DNA of 64,000 nt. It comes from Prinia subflava. Taxonomy: Eukaryota; Chordata; Aves; Passeriformes; Cisticolidae. Below, piece by piece: positions 11,292-47,700 of the stretch (positions within the stretch are counted from its first letter, which is position 1; each line of letters begins with the position of its first letter). Below the pieces are notes generated by a model. The model was not told the origin of the DNA, did no database searches, and worked only from the letters and a program-made list of their open reading frames with translations. A program made the translations under genes and the position numbers. Where the stretch lies: NCBI RefSeq assembly GCF_021018805.1, contig NC_086258.1:14842692-14906691 (forward strand). Direction: 5' to 3'.

Positions 11292-11883
11292 ATGCAATGA
11301 GATTCAGCTGAGGGTCTGAGGGAAGCTTGTGGTGTCATGTCGCCCCCCCTCGCCTTTTCATGAACAGTAGTACTTTTCTCTTTCTAGTTAGCTTTACCGC
11401 TTTGTTACTGTGACGAAAACGGGGTCATTATTAAAAACATAAAAGCTCAGGCCCCAGTCAGATCTGCCCCGGCAGAGCGGGTGCTGAGGTGGTTCCTGAG
11501 GGGAGCAGCTGGGAGCTGAGGGTGCTCACCAGTACTCGGCTTCCCTCTTACCTCAGCCGGTTTTCGGGTTTTTTTGTTATTTTTCTTTTTTTTTTTCTTC
11601 TATCTCCTGTGAGGCCGTGGGAGACACTCGTGTGAAACAACTCCAGTGTGGATCTGGCACACTCCAGCGTTTATACAGCAACTGATAAATTCCTCCGGTA
11701 ATGTAGCAAGGTGCTGCTGCCACAGCACACGCGGTGTGTTTAGGGGTTTGCTTGTTCTCACGTGGCGCAAATTCTTGAAAAGTCAAGGCCACCATAAAGA
11801 AACATATCAGAGAACTGGAATCACAGTGTAGTGTGTAGTTCCAGCATATTTTTATGTGTTCAGACTTACAGATCAGGTCGTCA
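11292..11883. other. intergenic, no recognised feature
   Basis: I recognise no gene or RNA here. A T-rich run lies at about 11568-11600. Open frames in this stretch have no homology I know. Confidence 0.5.
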
Positions 11884-11991
11884 TTTGGACAAGGCTCTGA
11901 GGCACTGGGTGGGATTGTTGGGGTGCAGGAAATGAACTCGATGATCCTCGGCCCCTTCCAGGTCATGATATTCAGTGATTCTGGGTGATTA
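11884..11991 (+). mobile_element. CR1 LINE 3'-end fragment
   Basis: The sequence matches the 3' end of avian CR1 in sense orientation: GGACAAGGCTCTGAGGCACT, GGTGGGATTGTTGGGGTG, then GATGATCCTCGGCCCCTTCC and a degenerate terminal ATTCAGTGATTCTGGGTGATT, the eroded form of the CR1 ATTCTRTG tail. It is 5'-truncated, as is usual for CR1, and too short to code. Confidence 0.85.
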
Positions 11992-12422
11992 TTACATCTC
12001 CTGCCCACATCAAAGGCACGCTCACTGTGGGAGCTGGTGTGTGCATATGGCATGCTCAGAACTCCATGTGCCCTGCAGCTCCATTAGTGATATCACTGTT
12101 AAAAAGCAAACAATATGTACAAGGACAAAGTGGCTTTGTTATACAAATAGGTGGCTGAACACCGTGCCTTTGCCAGGCACTCTAAAGTTACTCTCTTCTG
12201 TTTAAAGCTGCTTCCATTTGGTTCAATACTTTTTGTGTTTATCTGTTCAGAGAAGCTGGACCTGTTTTTTGGTTCAAAGGGGCGTCTTGGGGGCTTTTTT
12301 TTTTTGCATTTATTTAGGCCTTGCAAGGCACAGGGTTAACAGTGAGTTTGTCAAAGGCAGGAGCTATGCCGAATACATTTGAAATGATCTGTTCTGAAAG
12401 TACAAAATCAGTCGGAAAACAA

Positions 12423-12620
12423 GAATCACAGAGTTATCAGGGTTGGAAGAAACCTTTAAGATCATCAGGTCCAACTGTCCACCCAGCACTGCCACTGTAG
12501 CCCCCAAACCATTAAATATCACCCAGTGCCAGACCCAGATGCCTCAAACACCTCCAGGTATGGTGACTCCACCACTCCCTTTGGGCAGCCCCTTCCAACG
12601 CCTGACCACACAATTATTCT
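12423..12620 (-). mobile_element. CR1 LINE 3'-end fragment
   Basis: A CR1 3' end in antisense orientation: GAATCACAGAGTTATCAGGG, TTGGAAGAAACCTTTAAGAT, CCAACTGTCCACCCAGCACT, and CCCTTTGGGCAGCCCCTTCC near the far end. The 5'-truncated copy ends about 400 bp upstream of the ERN1 start codon, at the edge of the ERN1 CpG island. Whether it contributes to the promoter is unknown. Confidence 0.9.
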
Positions 12621-12689
12621 GGTGCCGGGGGATGGAGCCGACTGACTGGTGCTGCCTAAATTTAGGCATTTTTTTCTATAAAAACAAAG

Positions 12690-13021
12690 CAGCAGTAGCC
12701 AGCTGCCACCGCCCATGGGGCTGCCAGCCGAGCCCGGAGCGGGCGGCGGGTCGGTCGGGGCTCACACGGACGGGGAGGCTCCGGTAGCAGCGGGAAGCCA
12801 CGGAGCATCTCCGGCCGCTCCCGGGCCCCCGGCCCGGCGGCTGCCCGGGCGGTCCCTGAGCGCGGTCCCTGAGCGCGGTCCCGGCGCGGCCCGTCCGCCC
12901 GCGGGTGACGTGCGTGTCCCGGCCGGGCGGTCCCTGCGCCCGCCCCGCCCGCCGCGGGGAGCGCCGGACGCGCCGCTCCGGAGGCAGCGCCGTGCGGGGG
13001 GTGCGGCCCCGCGGTGCAGCC
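12690..13021 (+). promoter_or_regulatory. ERN1: ERN1 CpG-island promoter and 5' UTR with UPRE-like element
   Basis: A very GC- and CpG-rich stretch runs up to the ERN1 ATG and on into intron 1. A TGACGTGC motif at 12906-12913 matches seven of eight bases of the unfolded-protein response element (TGACGTGG/A, XBP1/ATF6) and is also a CRE half-site. It lies about 110 bp before the ATG. No TATA box is apparent and the start site cannot be fixed. The 306-aa open frame on the opposite strand here is a product of CpG-rich sequence and looks like no protein I know. Confidence 0.65.
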
Positions 13022-40462
<27,441 letters not shown>

Positions 40463-42020
40463 GAGGAGAGGGATGGAGCTTTCTTCTCTGGGACCAACAT
40501 TCCAAGCACAGGCCCACCCTTAGCAGGAAAAAGTGGGATCAAAGAGCTGAATTCTTTCTCTGAAGAAACCAAGCTTCCAAAAAGTGCCTTGTACCTGTGC
40601 CTGTGCTGGATCAGGAGATGGTGGAGCCCGGGGTGCGAGTGGTAAGGCGATGAACCCTGGGGATGGAGTTACTGACTCCAAGGCAGTTTTCAAGACTGTG
40701 GAAATGAAGAGGAAAAGCTGGATGTAACCATCACCCAATATCCCTGTACTGTATTTGATTTTGTAACTGATAAGTTTCACTACAAAAAAAATCAGAGATT
40801 GAAATCATATAATTACTCGGGACTGGGATGTGCAAAAGGAGCCCTTTGGTTGTAGCAAATAATTTGAACCTGCCACTGCACTATTGCCACTTAGGCATTA
40901 GGCACACCACAGTGATTGTAAAGGGAATCATTCGTGATTATCCAAAAAAATGGTATGAAAGTACCATTTCTGTCGAATCAGTACTACCCTGGAAAATAAG
41001 TCCCTCATACTTGAGCAGAAACAGTTTTAAAAAATACTGACTTGAAACATCAAGGTTTGCCTGCTCTAAATAAGCCTTGTTGTTTAACATGAACCAGTAT
41101 TCACAGAAGAGGTTGAGGAGTCCTCTACTCAGCTCAGTATGAGAACAGATCTGCTCCAGTAACAGATCTGCTCCAGTACCTGCAGCAAACACTGATGGCA
41201 GCTGGGAGCTGCCTGTGTCTCACCAACTGCAAATGTCCCTCAAGGGGTAAGAAAAGGCCACAGCCACAGAGCCAGGGTGAGAGGAGACCTGGGAAAAAGA
41301 AAGCTGGACAGGAACCAGGAGCTGTTGAGAGCAGTGACATGAGGGCAGTGGTTAAGGAGTGCACAGAGCTGTAGAACCTCATTTCCTGTGTGTGTGGGCT
41401 GGTGAGTCCATCCACGGGAGCCTGTGTGGGTAAAGGTGCAGTATTTCTTTACACTGGCCCTGAAGCTGTGACAAAGTGTCGTGTGTGCTAGGATGAAGAA
41501 ATGCTGAATTCTAATGTAACTGAGGTGTTCTTTTACAATATATTTATTTAATGTATTTATATTTATTTAATTTTTACTACAAAGTGGTATCAAATCCAAG
41601 TGGTACAAGTATGAAGCATGCCAAATCAGTCTTAATCAGTTTTGTGTTTATATTTAATCATCCTAACAACTGGAAGAGGAAAGTGACACTGCATCTTTCA
41701 GTGTCACTTAATTAATCAAAGGAGAAATTACAACGTGAGAATTTGTATGACTGTGCCATTGAGTCTTAAATAAATTATTGCCAATGATACATATGATGAG
41801 ATATGTACAGCTACTTTTCTGGAGATACTTTGCAGGATTTTTTTCCCCTTCTGTATGTGAGCAGTTTACCTAAGATGCCAAACTGTGCAGGTTACATGTT
41901 TCTAAAGCTTGAAAAAATAATGGTAATTTTACCTAAAAAGCCTATTTCATATTTTTGTATTTCTCATGTAAAGGTCTTTTATAAATCTACTAAATAAATA
42001 CTTGTACTCAGATTAAAACC
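40463..42020 (+). other. ERN1: ERN1 3' UTR
   Basis: Non-coding sequence after the ERN1 stop, becoming AT-rich. AATAAA hexamers lie at 41769-41774 and 41993-41998, so the transcript likely ends near 41.79 or 42.02 kb. The segment includes an exact 17-bp tandem duplication at 41144-41160/41161-41177 and an AU-rich element, listed separately. Confidence 0.7.
41540..41577 (+). promoter_or_regulatory. AU-rich element in ERN1 3' UTR
   Basis: Five ATTTA pentamers sit in 28 bases (41542-46, 41546-50, 41555-59, 41561-65, 41565-69), two pairs of them overlapping, in an almost pure A/T context. This is the arrangement of a class II-type ARE that destabilises mRNA. Function is inferred from the motif. 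Confidence 0.6.
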
Positions 42021-43059
42021 CTCTGGTTTTTAGTGCCAATGTGTGCCCAGGGAACCCAGCAGGCGTGGTGCTGGCAGAGCTGTCAGAACTGAGCAGGAAC
42101 AGCCAAGGCCCTGTCCTGCCTCCAGCGGGAGGGGACACGTGCCTGCGTTTTGAGCCTGCTCAAACCATTGCCTGCCTGCTGAGCCAGCCCAGGAGGCGGA
42201 GTTGTTCAGCTGGGGGGAGCAGTGACCCTCCCTGAGGGCCAGGAGCCTCATCTGCTACTCTGACAGCCCCAGGCCCCAGCCCCCTCCAGCCTGGTGGGTG
42301 CACAGGTGAGATAAAATGGCAGGAATTTGTGCTGCTGTGTGATAGAGACACAGCCGTAAATAAATGGTTTTGGTGAGACTGAGCTGATGATTGATCACGT
42401 GTTTTACAGGAAACAGAGCCACTGAGACAGTTCTGCAGCACAGCCTGCCTGGGCCCCAGTGGCACCGAGGGTGGGCTGAGGAGCCTCCCCTGCCAACTGC
42501 CCCACTGCTTACTTGGTGAGGGGGCCTGGAGTGAGAAGGGAGCTCATACAGAGGGCAGTAAGTGGATCTGAAAGTTAAAAATACAAAAGAAAGAATAAAT
42601 ATATCCCACAACCCATCCTGACACTTAGCTGGTTTTGGTGGGGCTAAGGTTGCTGGGTTGTTAACAGCAGCGTCATCCAGGAGCAGAGCTGCTGTGAAAG
42701 GGGTGGAGACTTGAGAGCTCACCCCAGGAATTTTTGTTTCTCTTTTATTTCCGGACTAATTTCAAGAGACCTGCAGAACTGCTCAGAGTGCTGGCAGTGC
42801 AGAACCTGGCACCACAGGTGTTGGAGCACCTTCCCTTCCTCCCTCCTGTGGAAACTCTTTCCCTGCAGGCAGACAGCACTGGAGACACTCAGCCACCGGC
42901 GGGCTTTGCAAGGTAAGCCAGCCCTGCGCTGCGGGTCATTCTCAGCCTGGCGGGTTATTTACTGACAGCAGGTTTAACCAAAAATGAGGCTGTCCCTCCA
43001 CTGCCGCCAGCCCAGCTCTGTCCCTCCGGCCACCCCACTGGGGTAGGAGCTGCTCTGCG
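42021..43059. other. intergenic, with one exon-like segment
   Basis: I recognise no known gene. The only structured signal is an exon-like segment at 42767-42912 on the + strand: T-rich tract and AAG acceptor before it, GCAAG|GTAAGC donor after it, and one open frame (ELLRVLAVQNLAPQVLEHLP in its first half, then a Pro-rich end). I do not recognise the peptide. It could be a 5' exon of the following gene, a remnant, or chance. Confidence 0.35.
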
Positions 43060-43380
43060 GCTCCATGGACTGTCTGAGCAGCTCGGGGAGGTGGGAGCGG
43101 GGCGCACACAGCTCTGCCCGCAGCCCCGCAGCTGCAGCCCCCCTGCCCACGCCTGCCGCCCGCAGCACCCCGAGCCCAGCGCAGCACAAACCCGCGGCCA
43201 CCTCTGAGTGCTCCTACAACCAGGAGGGATCAGGGACCCGCGGGGCCCCTCCGGCCGCGCTTCCCCAGCCCTGCCCCCGCTCTGCTCAGCTTCCGTTCCA
43301 GTTTCGATTCCCCGGCAAGGCTCTCTTTGTTCTGAACGCTTCCTGACATCAGCTGTCACAGCGCGCTGGGGCATAGACAC
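43060..43380 (+). promoter_or_regulatory. CpG-rich region with ISRE-like element, candidate promoter of the SAMD9-like gene
   Basis: A GC- and CpG-rich stretch about 1.4 kb upstream of the exon that carries the SAMD9-like start codon. AGTTTCGATTCCCC at 43300-43313 fits the interferon-stimulated response element AGTTTCNNTTTCNC with one mismatch. SAMD9/SAMD9L genes are interferon-induced in mammals, so the location is sensible. No start site or first exon could be fixed. The long minus-strand frames here are CpG-rich noise. Confidence 0.4.
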
Positions 43381-44749
43381 AAGGGCGGGACGGATTTACT
43401 GCAAGCTGACCCATTGTACGAGCCCAGCCCTGGGAGGTGGCCAGAGGCAAAGATCAGTATTTCAAGGGCATTTTTAACTCCCTTTCGCGGGGAAGGCGGG
43501 GCCAAGTGTCAGGGGGAATCCATTTCCCGCCATTTTCATAACCACCTGTTTGCACTTACTCCCAGGGATGCCTACACATACAGCACACCAGGGCAGTCCC
43601 GTAACAGGCTCCCCCCTCAGGCACCTGCTCCCCACAAAGCTCCAGCCAGGCTGGTGCCTCAGGCAGCCAAGGCTTCCACAGGGCTGACCAGATGCAGAAA
43701 GGGTTAATGTGCACTTAACCCTTTGGTTTTTCCAGCATACGCGATTTTCCCAGAACCAGTACCTCCCCAAACCCCCCCTTCTGCTGAACTTACCTCCTGC
43801 CAAGCCACGGGCCCGGGGAGTGAACGCCCTTCTCCTTCCCTCAGTCGCCACTACTACACCTGCAGACAGTGTGGAGACCTTGCCCAGCTGCACTGGTGGC
43901 TGCTCCCTTTGCACCTGCTGAGAGCCCTGCTGAGCACCAGGAGCTGCAGGGGTGGAGCTGCTGAGCTCCTGCACCTGCTGATGCAGAGCTGAGCCTCCAC
44001 CCCACAGTAAGAGAAGGACCACCACCCCCAGAGAGCTCCTTTTGTGTGACCCCAGTGACCGGGGCGTGGATGGTCACTGCTCACTGTGAATGTCTCGAAT
44101 CTCTGCTGTCACACTGAGTACGTGTATTTAACCCATTCCTCCTGCAGTACACAACAGGCTGGCCCTGCTGCCACCCATCTCTGAACCCCTGGAATGGAGA
44201 CTGGGCACAGGAAGGATGTCGTGACAGGGGCAAGGACACCCCACTAAACAGAAAACCTTCAGCTGGGCTGGGCACGGAGTCGAGCTGCTGCTTGGGAATT
44301 CTGGTAAGCACCAGAACAGCTGTGGGAAAAGAGAAGGAGCAGGAGAGAGTACACCCACCAAAGAAGGGAGGCAAAAAAGCAAGTGTGAAGGAACAAAAGG
44401 CAGGGGAAGTGAGAAAAAGCAATAAAAATTAAGAGCTAGAACCTGGGGGACACAGTGGTGGGGGGGCCTCCTTTTCTCCAATATATAACAGAAGGAACTG
44501 TTAGGCTCAGCTGTCAGCACAAGCTTCTCCAGCAACCCCCTATTTCCTTCACACCCATGTGTGTGGCAGAGGCAGGGGTAGGGCCTTCACACAGACACAG
44601 CAGCAGTGTAGCTGGCAAGAACAGGCTTTTACAGGTACAGAAATGGCCCTGCACCAAAAAGGTGGGGAGCAAGTTGGAAGACCAAAGTCAGCTTGAACTA
44701 TCACAGGAATGTGAACTGTAAATCTAAAGACTTACTTTTCCCCCTGCAG
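43381..44749. other. upstream region or intron of the SAMD9-like gene
   Basis: I recognise no coding exon. If the CpG-rich region to the left is the promoter, this is mostly its first intron. It ends in a strong acceptor (CTTTTCCCCCTGCAG, AG at 44748-44749). Another good acceptor ends at about 43737 (GGTTTTTCCAG), but the frames after it resemble nothing I know. Confidence 0.4.
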
Positions 44750-44790
44750 GGTTTTATTCATTAACAGCAAGATTTCCCTCACCAAAGACA

Positions 44791-47700
44791 ATGGGTATGT
44801 ATTGCTTTCAGAAAACTTCTGCTTTGTATGTAGCAATTTGCTTTCTAATATCTGCATTTGAAGTATTCCTCCCTAGTGGGGAACTCATCAGTACTCCTCT
44901 TGGAGTCATCATCTTGGGGTTTGTATTGATGCTATCCTCATTTAACAGAAAATAATCAGACTCAAGTGGGCAAATGATCTACCCAAACCTGTCCAGTTTA
45001 GGGAATCCATAATAAATTCCATAAACCTTATCCTCATTCCTTGTTCCCTGCAATGAGGATCATTTCCAAGTCTCCTTCCTAGTTTCCTGCTTTACTGATT
45101 TATTAGTCTTGCACCATTATTCAGAACTGTTTCTCTTTAAGGCTATGGATACATGGGTATGTCATCAGAACTGACATATTTGAGAAGTTAAGACCTGCTC
45201 CCTCACTGTGACTGGTAGAACGAAAATAGTCTGACATTCAGTGTGGCCAAACAAACATTAGTTTGTATTAGTAATACATGATTTTAACTTCTAGATTACA
45301 AAACATTGCCTGTGAAGGAATGGGATGAGAACCATGTCAAATGTTGGCTGGAATCTACTGGAATCAAGAAGGACTATGTAGATAAACTACATGCAGAAGA
45401 AGTGACAGGTCCAGCACTAATGGAACTGGATGAGTCTTTCCTCAAAGACATAGGAATGAAGAAAGGCCAAATCCAGATCTTAATCCACAAGAGAAATGAA
45501 CTTTTGCAGCTCCAGGACAAGGCACAGCAAGCAGAGGACTCGAGCAGCAAAACACCCGACAGGACGGGTGCACAAACAGGCCCAGCCAGAGGCAGCAGTG
45601 CCCCCGCTCAGGGCACGGCCACTGGAGACAGCTCTGGTGCTGGGGGTACAGACAGCAGCAAGAACACAGCTCCTACTTCTGGCAAGAAGCAAAAAAGCAG
45701 CAAGAAATCCCAGCTTCAAAATGCTGATGAAGTTTTAGAACTCAGCAACTGTCGGCCATTTAGAAGTCAGGATGCCAATTTCAAATATGTGAAAGACACA
45801 GTTCTTCCTCCAGAATCAGGAGTGAGTGATTTAATCATCCCTTGCCATGAATACAAATCTTTTGCCATTGCTGCAGAACTGGAAAAACTTCAACTGCAAT
45901 CAAAATTTGCCTCTGAAGTGATACGATTTGCTTCAGCCTGCATGAACACTCGAACAAATGGCACCATCCATTTTGGTGTCATGGACAGTGTTGAGGACAA
46001 GGGCTGGAAGCACGGACAGATTGTTGGCATAAAGGTCAAAAACCGAGAAGACTTTGTTGATGCACTGGATTATATAGAAAAGTGCTTTTGCAATAATTTG
46101 CAAGAAATTGCAAGGAAATGTATTCACCCACCTGTGTTTGTTGAAGTGATTTCAAAAGACTCTCAGGAACAACGATTTGTTGTGGAGGTTGACATTGAAC
46201 CAACAGTCAGCTTGGTAAAGAACAATTGTTTTGAAGTTTATTTGCCAAAATACAATGAAGATGGTCAGAAGGTGACCCTGGCCAAAGAACCAACTCACTA
46301 CCAGAGACTGGGAGCAAAGTCTGAGCCTGTGCAGCGCAGAAACCTCACTGCTTTCATTCTAGCTGTGCCAGACAGGGATGCTCAAAGAGAAAAAGCTGAG
46401 CTCTCCAGCACACAAGTACCTACACAGACTCCTCAAGATTTAGGAAGAAAGTTATCAATTCTATTAAATGATGGCAAAAGCTACATGGATGATTCCCTAT
46501 GGTACATCCTTGTCACAAACAGGTGTGAACAGGATAATCTCAACTACATCAACTTCTTAATGCACTTGAACATTTTCTGTGTCTTTGACTTTGATGAACA
46601 TTCCAATGTGTCTGGGCTGTACAGTAAATACAAAGAGCACCATGAAACAAGTTCTTATTTTTTAGAGGATTTTTTCAAAGAAATTAAGACTGATAATTCT
46701 CCCTCTCGGAAACTGTTTGATCAGACCAGCTGGATATTCTGCAATGGGCGCAGTGACTTCCTTGGGAATGAAAAATCTTGTGATGAAAACACATGGATTA
46801 GAACCAAAAAAAAATACCTGAAGAAAGTAATTACTTGTATCTGTGAGGAAATTCTACCAGAGCGCTCTTTCATTGTGCTTTTTCTATTGCTATCACCAGT
46901 GCAGAAACCACTTGTGGACACTTTTCACGAATTCTATACAGAGATGAACGGCATGGAGTACATCATCTGCATTGCAGAGTGCAGAGAAAATTACAGAAAG
47001 TGGGCTAACCTAGCTCAGGCATCCTGCAGCATTGAGACCCTAGAACAGTGCAGCGTTGTGGGTATGAAGCTCAGTCACGTGGATGCCACCATCCAATCCA
47101 TGCTGCCTTCCACAGCCCAACCCAGACACCTGCCAGCTTCCACTGGAGGCGTGTGTACACTTCCCTTGCGGGAAGAAGAGAAACTGTATTCCCTGGAAAT
47201 CCTTTGTGCTGACCAATGTGATGATATCAGATTAAATCTTTGGACTGAAAAACAAAAACAAGAAATAGAACAAAATTTTTACCGTGGGAAAAAAATCACG
47301 TGGGAAAACTTGTGGCTTGCTGATGAAAAACTCTGTGGGGATATCATTGAACGTGAAGCATGCACAGAGGCAAATAAACTCTTGGATGGCATTTTACGAG
47401 GAAGTGGACAAAATTATTCTGTGGCTAAACTAAAGATATCTCACCATCCTGGGAGTGGTGGAAGCACAATAGCACGGCAAGTTCTATGGAAAAACAGAAA
47501 GCGTTTTAGATGTGCTGTTATCAAGACCTTATATTCACCTTCAACTGTTTGTGATCATGTGCTGGCTTTTAGAGATTATGAAGAAAAGGAAATCACTCAC
47601 TGTTTCCCTGTGCTGCTCCTGTTAGAAGATTACGATGATGAGTACTTTGACGAACTACAGATTGAGTTAATGGAGGCTGTAGCAACCAGGAAAATGAATA

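Noticed and set aside
10945..11338. Minus-strand proteins with repeated PPTALTWPRPPPSHG-type units
   Set aside because: They are translations of the 23-bp minisatellite. Two extra bases per unit relative to a multiple of three make all frames alike and open, so no coding is implied.
43474..44025. 183-aa minus-strand open frame as PRR29 or another ERN1 neighbour
   Set aside because: I found no convincing alignment to PRR29 or ICAM2, composition is nondescript, and no splice context supports it.
45306..45308. TTG as the start of the SAMD9-like protein
   Set aside because: A vertebrate nuclear gene would not use this start when an ATG in good context joins in frame through consensus splice sites just upstream.
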